From HIMB11 sp965657135 (GTDB lineage Bacteria; Pseudomonadota; Alphaproteobacteria; Rhodobacterales; Rhodobacteraceae): 64,000 nt of DNA. Below are positions 16,658-26,400 of this stretch, piece by piece (position 1 is the first letter of the stretch; each line of letters opens with the position of its first letter). A program made the translations under genes and the position numbers. The stretch covers positions 1 through 64,000 of the forward strand of contig CBFHNF010000012.1 of assembly GCA_965657135.1 (NCBI GenBank). Direction: 5' to 3'. A model generated the notes under the pieces. The model worked only from the letters and a program-made list of their open reading frames with translations, was not told where the DNA came from and searched no databases.

Positions 16658-18187
16658 ATGGCAAGACGCAGTCGCAAAGATCGCAGATCAAAGGAAACCA
16701 CAGGTGCCGCGATCCCGTCGCCCTATATCCAACGCACGGTTCCCCATTTTGATGTTTTGGACGAAGACCAGCTTCACAAACTTGATGAACAAGTTGATTG
16801 GTTAATCGAAAACATCGGCGTTGCCTTTCGTGATGACCCAGTCGCATTGGACATCTGGCGTGCGGTTGGCGTGACACCAACAGGTGAACACAACGATTTA
16901 ATTCGCGCGGACGCGAAATGGATCCGTGATTTGGTTTCACAGGCGCCCAATCAATTTACGCAAATCTCGCGTAATCCTGCGCGCAATGTTACGATTGGGG
17001 GAAACCATCAGGTCTTTGCCCCAATTTATGGTGCGCCATTCGTACGTGATTTGGAAAAGGGTCGCAGGTATGCGACCTTTGACGATTATGAAAAGTTATT
17101 GAAGCTGGTTTACATGCACCCAAACCTGCACCACGGCGGATTGGTCATCTGCGAACCCACCGATATCCCTGTGTCCAAGCGCCACTTAGATATGGTTTAT
17201 GCACAAATGACCCTGTCGGACAAACCGCATCTGGGCGCAATTACGGAAAAAAGTCGGGCTCAGGACAGCGTTGACATGGTTGAAATCATGTTTGGTGCGG
17301 ATGTCATGGATCAAAACGTGTGCATCATGGCAAACGTCAACACCAATTCCCCCCTTTTGGTCGACCGTGTCGTCAGTGAAGCGATTCAGGTCTATTCTTC
17401 CCGCGGGCAGGCCATGGTCGTGACCCCCTTTATTCTGACAGGGGCCATGGGGCCTGTCAGTACAGCGGCCTCGGTTGCCCAAGCGGTGGCTGAATCCATG
17501 ATGTGCTGCGCCTTTGCGCAATTGGTGCGTCCCGGCGCCCCCTTTGTCATGGGTAATTTTTTGTCGTCCATGAGCCTAAAGTCCGGCGCACCTACGTTTG
17601 GGATGCCTGAACCCGTGCTGTCCAATTACGTGATTGGACAAATGGCGCGACGCTTGGGGTTGCCCCTGCGGTGTGGCGGATCCTTGACTGCGTCGAAAAT
17701 TGAAGATGCCCAAGCCGCCTATGAAAGTGCCGATAGCATGCATTCCACCATGCTGGCAGGATCAAGCTATACCCTGCATGCAGCAGGTTGGTTAGAGGGT
17801 GGGCTGTCAACAGGGTACGAAAAAATGATCATGGATGCAGATCGTTTGGGCAGTTATCAAAAATTCTTGGACCAAGGATTGGATTTGGGTGACGACGCAT
17901 TTGCGCGTGATGCCTATGAACAGGTGGCGCCGGGGGGCCATTTTTTGGGCAGTGATCACACCATGCGCAATTATCAAACGGCCTTTTATGAACCTAAGTT
18001 AAGCGACAGTGAAAATGTAGAAAGCTGGGAGGAGGGCGGATCAAAGGATATGCGCAAACGCGCCTTTGATCGCTGGAATGAAATGTTGAAACAATATGAA
18101 CCACCTGCATTAGATGTGGCAAAGCAAGAGGCGCTAACAGACTATGTTGCACGGCGTAAATCGGAATTGCCAGATGCGTGGTATTGA
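16658..18187 (+). CDS. Trimethylamine methyltransferase (MttB)-family protein, non-pyrrolysine type
   Basis: The protein is 510 aa from ATG 16658 (GGAG lies about 10 bases upstream; a further in-frame ATG at 16628 would add ten residues). It covers the whole MttB TIM-barrel family without any in-frame TAG, so it is not the pyrrolysine enzyme. Family stretches include QISRNPARNVTIGG, GPVSTAASVAQAVAES and the GGSLTASKIEDAQAAYESA segment near the corrinoid-facing end. Characterised non-pyrrolysine members demethylate quaternary amines such as glycine betaine, proline betaine or carnitine onto a corrinoid protein. No corrinoid protein gene is adjacent, so the methyl acceptor would have to be encoded elsewhere. 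The next gene, 14 bases on, is a folate-dependent demethylating oxidase. Confidence 0.88.
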   Translation: MARRSRKDRRSKETTGAAIPSPYIQRTVPHFDVLDEDQLHKLDEQVDWLIENIGVAFRDDPVALDIWRAVGVTPTGEHNDLIRADAKWIRDLVSQAPNQFTQISRNPARNVTIGGNHQVFAPIYGAPFVRDLEKGRRYATFDDYEKLLKLVYMHPNLHHGGLVICEPTDIPVSKRHLDMVYAQMTLSDKPHLGAITEKSRAQDSVDMVEIMFGADVMDQNVCIMANVNTNSPLLVDRVVSEAIQVYSSRGQAMVVTPFILTGAMGPVSTAASVAQAVAESMMCCAFAQLVRPGAPFVMGNFLSSMSLKSGAPTFGMPEPVLSNYVIGQMARRLGLPLRCGGSLTASKIEDAQAAYESADSMHSTMLAGSSYTLHAAGWLEGGLSTGYEKMIMDADRLGSYQKFLDQGLDLGDDAFARDAYEQVAPGGHFLGSDHTMRNYQTAFYEPKLSDSENVESWEEGGSKDMRKRAFDRWNEMLKQYEPPALDVAKQEALTDYVARRKSELPDAWY

Positions 18188-18201
18188 TTAGGGAGTGAGA
18201 G

Positions 18202-20649
18202 ATGCCAACCATTCAAAAAGACGAAACAACAGGCGTCAAAGCCTTACCCAGCCATGCAAAAGTTGTCGTGATTGGTGGAGGTGTTGTAGGGTGTTCCATT
18301 CTATTCCACTTGGCAAAATTCGGGTGGAAGGATGTGATCCTTCTGGAGCGGGATGAGCTCACATCGGGATCAAGTTGGCACGCGGCGGGACAAATCCACA
18401 CGATCAGTTCGGACCCGAACATCAGTCGATTACAGGGCTATACAATCGATCTTTATAAAGAGATTGAAGAAACATCAGGCCATTCTGTTGGATTGCATAT
18501 GACGGGCGGTTTTTACTTGGCCTCGAATAAGGAATGGTATGATTACCTAAAGCGCGAACGATCAAAGGCGCGCTATATGGGGCTGCATCAGGAATTTATC
18601 AGCCCAGCAGAAGTCGCCGAACGCCATCCCCTAATTGATCCAAAACACTATTACGCGGCGCTGTGGGATGATCAGGATGGGGATTTGGATCCATCGGGTG
18701 CGACGTATGCATTTGCAAAATCTGCACGTGTTCATGGGGCGCAATATTTTACACATACACCTGTGACGGCAACGACCCAACGTGCAGATGGCAGTTGGGA
18801 TGTCACCACCCCACGCGGTGTTGTGAACGCAGAGATTATCGTGAACTGCGGCGGGCTATGGGCGCGCGAGGTTGGAAAAATGGGCGGTCTGAACGTTCCC
18901 GTTCAACCAATGGAACATCACTATTTGTTGACTGAAAAAATTGATGAAGTGGCAAATTTTGGATCTCGCCTGCCGTGCGGTATTGATTATGAGGCGAATA
19001 TTTATTTCCGCCAAGAACGTGAAGGAATGTTGTTGGGCACCTATGAACCCGTGGGCACGCCATGGAAGGTGGGCGGCACCCCGTGGGATTTTGGGCATGA
19101 ATTGTTGCAGCCGAATTTGGACAATATCGCAGATCGTTTGGAATTGGCTTTTGAACGTATTCCCGCCCTTGCTGAGGCCGGGATTAAGGACGCAATCAAC
19201 GGCCCATTCACATTTGGCCCTGATGGCAACCCGATGATAGGACCCGTACCTGGTATGACCAATTATTGGTGTGCCGTCGGCGTGATGGCAGGATTTTGTC
19301 AGGGGGGTGGCGTTGGCCTAAGTATGGCGGAATGGATGATTGATGGGGAACCATCCATCGATGTTTGGGCGATGGATGTCGCTCGTTTTGGCGATTGGGC
19401 GACACCTGATTGGGGTACGGTGAAATCAACGGAAAATTATGAGCGTCGTTTTGTGATGACCTTCCCAAACGAAACGCTGCCAAAGGGACGTGTGCAACAA
19501 ACCACTGCGCTTTATGATCGATTGGTGTCTAAGGGCGCGCGCATGGGGCAATCTTTCGGATTGGAAAACGCGCTTTGGTTCGCAAATGATCCAGCAGACG
19601 CATGGGAGGATCCTACATTTGAACGCAACCGTTCCCACGACTATGTCGCAGCGGAGTGTGAGGCCGTGCGCAACGGCGTTGGTGGGATCGAGGTTGCGAA
19701 TTTTGCCAAGCATGTGATCAAAGGCGCGGGCGCGCGTGAATGGTTAAACCACACCATGGCGGGGTTCATTCCAAAACCTGGACGCATCGCTCTAACCCCG
19801 ATGATCACCGAAAAGGGACGGTTATATGGAGATTTGACGGTGGCCTGTTTGGCGGATGATCATTTTATGCTATTTGGCTCAGGTGTGATGCAGGATGCAC
19901 ATGGCCGTTTCTTTGCAAAAACTTTGCCTGATGGTGTAACGCATGAAAACCAAACAGCTGAATGGCATGGCATCGCCCTGTCTGGGCCAAAATCACGTGA
20001 ATTGCTATCACGTATCACCCGTGAAGATGTGTCCTCTGTTGGGATGAAATTCCGCGATTGCCGCGAAACCTTTGTCGGGGGTGTGCCCGTTGTGTTGAAC
20101 CGCATCAGCTTTTCAGGTGAATTGGGGTATGAAATCTATTGCCGCCCGCAGTATTTATTGCGCTTGTCAGAAGCCATTGAAGAGGCTGGTGCAGATCTCG
20201 GATACAAATGGTACGGCGCGCGTGCCCTAATGTCCTTGCGTCTTGAAAAGGGCTGGGGCGCTTGGGGGCTCGAATTCCGGCCTGATTTCAACGCGGTCGA
20301 AAGCGGGATGGATGCGTTTATCAATTGGAACAAAGAGTTCACAGGTAAATCCGCGACCCTTGCCGCAAAAGAGGCGGGGCCAACACGTAAATTGGTAACA
20401 CTGATTATTGATAGCCCCATTGATGTAACCTCGGACGAAGCCGTCTTGGTTGGGGATACAGCCGTGGGCTATATCACATCGGGCGGGTACGCACATCATG
20501 CGAAATGTTCCATGGCAATGGCCTATGTCGCAACCGAACATGCCACAAAAGGCACGACATTGGAGGTTGAAATCCTGGGCGAACGATATGGCGCAACAGT
20601 TCAGGGCGCACCAATTTATGATCCAAACGGTGCTAAAATGCGCGGTTAA
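18202..20649 (+). CDS. Dimethylglycine/sarcosine dehydrogenase-like FAD oxidoreductase with GcvT domains
   Basis: The 815-aa two-part enzyme has an N-terminal DAO-type FAD domain, with GGGVVG at about residues 25-30 and H60 in SSWHAAG, the position that carries covalent FAD in DMGDH and sarcosine dehydrogenase. A linker domain follows, then C-terminal GcvT folate domains from about residue 440 (for example RALMSLRLEKGWGAWGLEF and SGGYAHHAKCSMAMAYV). Such enzymes oxidise an N-methyl group and hand the formaldehyde unit to tetrahydrofolate. Pairing with an MttB-like gene suggests two successive demethylations of one methylated amine. The substrate is unknown. A hairpin terminator follows at 20689. 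Confidence 0.88.
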   Translation: MPTIQKDETTGVKALPSHAKVVVIGGGVVGCSILFHLAKFGWKDVILLERDELTSGSSWHAAGQIHTISSDPNISRLQGYTIDLYKEIEETSGHSVGLHMTGGFYLASNKEWYDYLKRERSKARYMGLHQEFISPAEVAERHPLIDPKHYYAALWDDQDGDLDPSGATYAFAKSARVHGAQYFTHTPVTATTQRADGSWDVTTPRGVVNAEIIVNCGGLWAREVGKMGGLNVPVQPMEHHYLLTEKIDEVANFGSRLPCGIDYEANIYFRQEREGMLLGTYEPVGTPWKVGGTPWDFGHELLQPNLDNIADRLELAFERIPALAEAGIKDAINGPFTFGPDGNPMIGPVPGMTNYWCAVGVMAGFCQGGGVGLSMAEWMIDGEPSIDVWAMDVARFGDWATPDWGTVKSTENYERRFVMTFPNETLPKGRVQQTTALYDRLVSKGARMGQSFGLENALWFANDPADAWEDPTFERNRSHDYVAAECEAVRNGVGGIEVANFAKHVIKGAGAREWLNHTMAGFIPKPGRIALTPMITEKGRLYGDLTVACLADDHFMLFGSGVMQDAHGRFFAKTLPDGVTHENQTAEWHGIALSGPKSRELLSRITREDVSSVGMKFRDCRETFVGGVPVVLNRISFSGELGYEIYCRPQYLLRLSEAIEEAGADLGYKWYGARALMSLRLEKGWGAWGLEFRPDFNAVESGMDAFINWNKEFTGKSATLAAKEAGPTRKLVTLIIDSPIDVTSDEAVLVGDTAVGYITSGGYAHHAKCSMAMAYVATEHATKGTTLEVEILGERYGATVQGAPIYDPNGAKMRG

Positions 20650-20688
20650 GCTAAATCTGTGCGGCATATGCCTGTAGCGAATACACAT

Positions 20689-20720
20689 AAAAAACGCGGT
20701 CCAGCTGGCCCGCGTTTTTT
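20689..20720. terminator. Rho-independent terminator, near symmetric
   Basis: AAAAAACGCGG pairs perfectly with CCGCGTTTTTT around a 10-base interval that contains the small palindrome CCAGCTGG. It ends the mttB/DMGDH-like transcript, and the A-run on the other side would let it act in both directions. The IlvD-like gene 70 bases later therefore probably has its own promoter. Confidence 0.85.
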
Positions 20721-20790
20721 ATGGAGTTGATTTCGTTTCGGTTTACATGTTGAACTTCTGATAAATGAAAAAAATTAGGGGTGGTCGAAC

Positions 20791-22518
20791 ATGAAGAAAC
20801 CAGAGGATTTACGCTCAGCACGGTGGTTTGCACCAGATGATTTACGCGCGTTCGGTCACAGATCGCGTGCGATGCAGATGGGGCTAGATGGCGCGGATTG
20901 GGAAGGCAAGCCAATCATCGCAATCATAAACACGTGGTCGGATCTTTCGCCCTGTCACCACCATCTACGCGATCGTGCGGAATACGTGAAAAAGGGGGTG
21001 TATCAGGCCGGTGGCATGCCCGTTGAAATGCCAGTGCAATCTTTTGCGGAACAATTTTTGAAACCGACATCAATGCTGTATCGCAATATGGGCGCGATTG
21101 AGGTCGAAGAGACATTGCGATCGCATCCAATTGACGGGGCTGTTTTGATGGGCGGTTGCGATAAATCTACACCTGCCTTGGTCATGGGGGCCGTTAGCAT
21201 GGGACTTCCGTTTATTTATTTGCCTGCTGGAGCAATGTTGCGTGGCAATTATGCGGGTGAAAAACTGGGCTCCGGCACGGATACTTGGAAATATTGGGAC
21301 GAACGGCGCGCAGGTAACATAACCAAAGAACAATGGGATGGTGTCCAAGGTGGGATTGCGCGCAGTTACGGCACCTGTATGACGATGGGCACCGCATCAA
21401 CAATGATGAGCATTGCAGATGGTTGGGGGCTGACCCTGCCTGGCGCATCGACTATTCCTGCGCCGGATGCAGGGCATAAACGAATGTCGGCGGCCTGTGG
21501 TCGGCGTATTGTTGATATGGTGTGGGAGGATTTGACGCCAAATCAAATCATGACCCCTGCAAGCACGCGAAATGCGGTAACTGTGGCCATGGCAACGGGG
21601 TGTTCTACAAATGCAATCATCCACCTGATCGCCATGGCGCGGCGTGCAGGCGTTGACCTTAGCTTGGATGATTTGGATGACATTGGGCGTACCACACCTG
21701 TGATTGCAAATATCCGCCCATCAGGATCTGAATATTTGATGGAGGATTTCTATTACGCGGGTGGTTTGCGCGCACTTATGGTCGAGTTAGGCGATAAATT
21801 GGATCTAAGCGTGAAAACCGTTACGGGTCAGACCCTGGGCGAATGTCTAGAGGGGGCCGTGAATTACAACGACGATGTCATTCGCCCCTTGTCAAACCCC
21901 GTCTATCATGAAGGGTCCTTGGCAGTCCTAAAAGGGAATTTGGCCCCTGATGGTGCGGTGATTAAACCTGCGGCAATGGATCCAAAATTTCAAAAACATC
22001 GCGGGCCTGCAATTGTTGCGGACAGCTATGATGATATGAAGAAAATCATCAATGATGAAGATTACCCCATGACACCCGACCACGTTTTAATCCTGCGGAA
22101 TGCGGGTCCGATTGGGGGGCCAGGCATGCCCGAATGGGGTATGATCCCGATGCCTAAGGCACTATTAAAACAGGGGTATCGCGATATGGTGCGCTTGTCG
22201 GATGCGCGCATGTCGGGAACGTCCTACGGGGCCTGCATTCTGCATGTCGCCCCCGAGTCGTATATCGGCGGACCATTGGCCCTGATCCAAACGGGAGATA
22301 TCATCGAAGTCGACGTTCCAAACCGCATTTTGAATGTGGATATTTCTGATGCGGAAATGGCGGCGCGACGCGAAAAATGGGTTGCACCGCCTCCGCGTTA
22401 TGAACGCGGTTGGGGTCAAATGTATACCCAACATATCGAACAGGCAGATAAGGGGTGCGATTTCGATTTTCTACGCACGGATTTTGGTGCCCCTGTTCCA
22501 GAACCCGAAATCAATTGA
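20791..22518 (+). CDS. IlvD/Edd-family dehydratase (sugar-acid type)
   Basis: The product has 575 aa. Three cysteines that hold the [2Fe-2S] cluster in this family are in place with canonical spacing: C55 (SPCHHH), C123 (GGCDKSTP) and C196 (GTCMTMGTAS). The magnesium and catalytic C-terminal region is LSDARMSGTSYGACILHVAPES, with the catalytic serine in MSGTS. The length, N-terminus (RSRAMQMGLDGAD) and GGCDK context fit the arabinonate/xylonate-type sugar-acid dehydratases better than the branched-chain IlvD. It would convert a sugar acid to a 2-keto-3-deoxy acid. The RraA-type gene follows after 52 bases. Confidence 0.88.
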   Translation: MKKPEDLRSARWFAPDDLRAFGHRSRAMQMGLDGADWEGKPIIAIINTWSDLSPCHHHLRDRAEYVKKGVYQAGGMPVEMPVQSFAEQFLKPTSMLYRNMGAIEVEETLRSHPIDGAVLMGGCDKSTPALVMGAVSMGLPFIYLPAGAMLRGNYAGEKLGSGTDTWKYWDERRAGNITKEQWDGVQGGIARSYGTCMTMGTASTMMSIADGWGLTLPGASTIPAPDAGHKRMSAACGRRIVDMVWEDLTPNQIMTPASTRNAVTVAMATGCSTNAIIHLIAMARRAGVDLSLDDLDDIGRTTPVIANIRPSGSEYLMEDFYYAGGLRALMVELGDKLDLSVKTVTGQTLGECLEGAVNYNDDVIRPLSNPVYHEGSLAVLKGNLAPDGAVIKPAAMDPKFQKHRGPAIVADSYDDMKKIINDEDYPMTPDHVLILRNAGPIGGPGMPEWGMIPMPKALLKQGYRDMVRLSDARMSGTSYGACILHVAPESYIGGPLALIQTGDIIEVDVPNRILNVDISDAEMAARREKWVAPPPRYERGWGQMYTQHIEQADKGCDFDFLRTDFGAPVPEPEIN

Positions 22519-22570
22519 TGACGCAGCGCAATTCCTAATTCAGGATGGGCCGATAACTTAGGGAAATAGA

Positions 22571-23296
22571 ATGACACAGACGCAGTTGAAGGCACAAACT
22601 AAGGCGCAATTAGAAAAGGTTTCAGTGGCAACACTTGCGACAGCCCTGTTCAAGCGTGGTCTGCGTAATCAAGTGATCCAAGACGTACGGCCGATTAAAC
22701 CCAAAGCGCGCAATATGGTGGGTCCGGCCTTTACCTTACGCTATATTCCTGCGCGCGAGGATCGCAACCAATTATCTGTGTTCCGCAACCCAGAACACCC
22801 ACAACGTCACGCCATTGAAACCTGTCCTGTCGGGCATGTTTTGGTGATGGATAGTCGGCGCGATCCCTCTATGGCATCAGCTGGGGATATTTTGATCACA
22901 CGGCTTATGGTGCGCGGCGGGGCGGGCGTTGTCACAGATGGTGGGTTTCGCGATGCAATGAATATTGGTGAGTTGGACATCCCAGCCTATCATAATCGTC
23001 CATCCAGCCCAACAAACCTGACCAATAATGAAGCAATTGAAATCAACGGTCCGATCGGTTGTGGCAACGTTGCGGTGTTTCCAGGTGACATCATGGTGGG
23101 GGATGCGGACAGTGTGATTGTGATCCCTGCCGATATCGCGGATGAGGTCGCAGCCGAGGCTACCGAAATGACCGCCTATGAAGATTTCGCAATCGAACGT
23201 GTACGCGCGGGCCAATCGATCATCGGACTATACCCAGCAACGCATTCCGAAAATCTGGATGCATTTCATAAGTGGCGCAAAAAGAATGACCACTAA
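22571..23296 (+). CDS. RraA-like / HMG-aldolase family protein
   Basis: The 241-aa protein belongs to the RraA/HMG-CHA aldolase superfamily. The active-site signature GVVTDGGFRD contains R127 and D128, which in the aldolases bind the keto acid and divalent metal, plus the earlier GD of SAGDILITR. RNase E inhibitor RraA proper is about 160 aa and lacks the extensions seen here, so an aldolase or decarboxylase is more likely than RNase control. Placed after an IlvD/Edd dehydratase, it could cleave a 2-keto-3-deoxy acid to pyruvate and an aldehyde. That reaction is inferred from context. Confidence 0.82.
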   Translation: MTQTQLKAQTKAQLEKVSVATLATALFKRGLRNQVIQDVRPIKPKARNMVGPAFTLRYIPAREDRNQLSVFRNPEHPQRHAIETCPVGHVLVMDSRRDPSMASAGDILITRLMVRGGAGVVTDGGFRDAMNIGELDIPAYHNRPSSPTNLTNNEAIEINGPIGCGNVAVFPGDIMVGDADSVIVIPADIADEVAAEATEMTAYEDFAIERVRAGQSIIGLYPATHSENLDAFHKWRKKNDH

Positions 23297-23311
23297 ATAA
23301 ACGTGAAAATT

Positions 23312-23386
23312 TGGAGCGGGCGATGAGATTCGAACTCACGACATTTACCTTGGCAAGGTAACGCTCTACCCCTGAGCTACGCCCGC
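23312..23386 (-). tRNA. tRNA-Gly (GCC)
   Basis: On the minus strand the acceptor stem GCGGGCG (386-380) pairs with CGCCCGC (322-316), followed by discriminator T315 and encoded CCA (314-312). The anticodon GCC (354-352) lies in the loop TTGCCAA. The T-arm has GAGTTCGAATCTC. The gene separates the accessory catabolic locus from the housekeeping pyruvate carboxylase gene. Confidence 0.97.
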
Positions 23387-23477
23387 GTCCTTGGGTAGTG
23401 TGCTTTTAGAAATAGTTTTCCCACTGTGCAAGTAGAAAATGGCACGGAAAGAGAATTTTCCGCGCCAGTCATTTTTT

Positions 23478-26400
23478 CTATTCCAGTTCGATGAGCAAAT
23501 CTTTGGCATCAATTTGGGCGCCCGCACTGACATGTGCGGCCTTGATCACTGCGTCGCGTTCAGCGTGAATGCCCGTTTCCATTTTCATGGCTTCGATGGT
23601 CAATAGCAAATCGCCCTCTCGAACCTGCTGCCCAGTCTGCACCACGACTGATGCCACGACCCCAGGCATGGGGGCGCCAATATGATTTGAATTGCCCAAT
23701 TCTGCCTTTGGTTTCGCCGCTGTAGTTGCCTTAACGATGCGATTGGGCACACGGATAACACGAGGCTGCCCGTTTAGTTCAAAAAACACTTTGACCTCGC
23801 CATCATCCGTGGTTTCGCCAACGGCCTGAAGGCGAATTTCTAGGGTTTTACCTGGATCAATTTCGGTGGTGATTTCTTCGCCTGGTTCCATCCCATAAAA
23901 GAATGTTTTCGTGGGAAGCGTGCGCACAGGGCCATAGGTTTTATGACGTTGCATGTAATCCGTAAAGACTTTGGGGTACATCAAGTATCCGTTTAAATCT
24001 TCGTCATCAATGTCCATGCCATCCAATTGATCTGAGAGGTCTTTGCGCGTGCTTTCCAGATCGATTGGGGCCAAATGTTTTCCCGGACGTTCGGTGTTTG
24101 GGGCCTCACCCTTTAATATCTTATTCACGATCTCTGTTGGAAACCCGCCGGGCGGTTGTCCCAGATTTCCGCGCATCATATCGATCACGCTATCGGGAAA
24201 GGCGACATCTGTTTCTGGGTTTTCGACATCTTGGCGCGTGATCCCTTGCGAGACCATCATTAGGGCCATATCGCCGACGACCTTGGATGAGGGTGTTACC
24301 TTAACGATATCGCCAAACATTTGGTTCACATCTGCATAGGTTTTGGCAATATCACTCCAGCGTTCTTCTAACCCCAGAGAGCGTGCTTGCGCCTTAAGGT
24401 TAGTGAACTGTCCACCTGGCATTTCGTGCAGATAGACTTCGGAGGCAGGAGCGGACAGGCCGCTTTCGAATGCGGTGTATTGCGCACGGACCTGTTCCCA
24501 ATAGGCGCTGATTTCGCGAATGCGTTCGATATCTATTCCGGTGTCGCGATCCGTATTGCGCAACGCTTCTACGATTGAGCCAAGACAAGGCTGCGACGTG
24601 CCACCAGAAAAGGCGTCCATTGCGGCATCCACAGCATCAACACCCGCATCAGCGGCCGCAAGGATCGTCGCGCCTGCAACCCCAGATGTATCATGCGTGT
24701 GAAAATGGATGGGTAATCCCACTTCTTCTTTTAGCGCTTTAACCAATTGACGCGCAGCTGCGGGTTTCAACAGGCCTGCCATATCCTTTAGACCCAGAAC
24801 ATGCGCCCCAGCATCGCGCAGTTGCTTGCCCATATCGACATAATATTTCAGATCATATTTTGCCCGATCTGGGTTCAAAATATCGCCAGTGTAACAAATG
24901 GTGCCTTCACAGATTTTGTTTGCCTCAACGACGGCGTCCATTGCGACGCGCATGTTTTCAACCCAATTCAGGCTGTCAAAGACACGGAAAACATCGATGC
25001 CCTTGGCAGCTTCGGCAACAAAGGACTGAACAACATTGTCAGGGTAATTCGTATATCCAACCCCGTTCGAAGCGCGCAGCAACATTTGTGTCATTAGGTT
25101 TGGCATTGCACTTCGCAAATCACGCAGGCGTTGCCATGGACATTCCTGCAAGAAACGGTAGGCCACGTCAAATGTCGCCCCCCCCCAGCATTCAATTGAA
25201 AACAGTTGCGGCAGGTTCGCCGCATAACTTGGTGCAACCTTAATCATGTCAATCGAACGCAGGCGCGTTGCCAATAGGGATTGGTGACCATCGCGCATAG
25301 TGGTGTCGGTGATCAACACCTGAGGTTGTTTCAACATCCATTCCGCAACGGCAGCTGGGCCTTTTTGTTCTAATAGATTGCGCGTACCGTAGGCCAGTTC
25401 TGTGCCATGCGTCGGTGGTTTTGGAGGACGCAAATCCGCCGCAGGTGCGGGGCGTCCCTGTGTTTCTGGATGACCGTTTACCGTGATATCCGCAATGTAC
25501 GTCAGAACCTTGGTGCCGCGGTCGCGACGTTTTGCAAACGAAAACAATTCGGGCGTTTCGTCGATAAATTTTGTCGAGTATTGATCAGACAAAAATGTCG
25601 GATGCTTTAGCAAATTTTCAACAAATGCGATGTTTGTGGATACGCCACGAATTCGAAATTCGCGCAATGCACGGTCCATCCTATTAATCGCCTTTTGCGG
25701 GGTTGGGGCCCATGCGGTGACTTTGACCAATAATGAATCATAATACCGTGTGATCACGCCACCTGAATAGGCCGTCCCCCCATCCAAACGGATGCCCATT
25801 CCTGTTGCAGAACGAAACGCAGTGATACGACCATAATCGGGGATAAAATTGTTTTGCGGATCTTCGGTTGTGATCCGCGTTTGTAGGGCGTGACCGTTCA
25901 GGGTTACTTCGTCTTGGCTGGCTTTGCCGGTTGCTTCGGCAATGGTTTTGCCTTCTGCGATCAGAATTTGGGACTGAACGATGTCGATGCCTGTGACTTC
26001 CTCTGTCACGGTGTGTTCCACTTGCACACGGGGGTTCACTTCGATGAAGTAAAATTTGCCCGTTTCCATATCCATTAGGAACTCAACCGTCCCCGCGCAC
26101 TCATAATTCACGTGCGCACAAATACGACGCCCCAATTCGCAAATTTCCTGGCGCTGCGCGTCAGTCAGGTAGGGGGCAGGGGCGCGTTCAACGACCTTTT
26201 GGTTGCGCCTTTGTACGGAACAATCGCGTTCCCATAGATGGTAAATTTCACCATGTTTGTCACCCAAAATTTGTACTTCGACGTGACGGGCGCGGGTGAT
26301 CATTTTTTCCAGATACCCTTCACCATTGCCAAATGCAGCTTCGGCTTCGCGACGGCCTTCGAGGATTTTCTCTTCTAATTCATCGGGGTCATTGATAGGG

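Noticed and set aside
22571..23296. RNase E inhibitor RraA
   Set aside because: The protein is much longer than true RraA and lies in a sugar-acid catabolic setting, so an aldolase-type role is preferred.
23312..23386. Attachment-site duplication of the tRNA-Gly 3' end
   Set aside because: No second copy of the tRNA end was noticed near the other border of the accessory block, so an att site cannot be supported.
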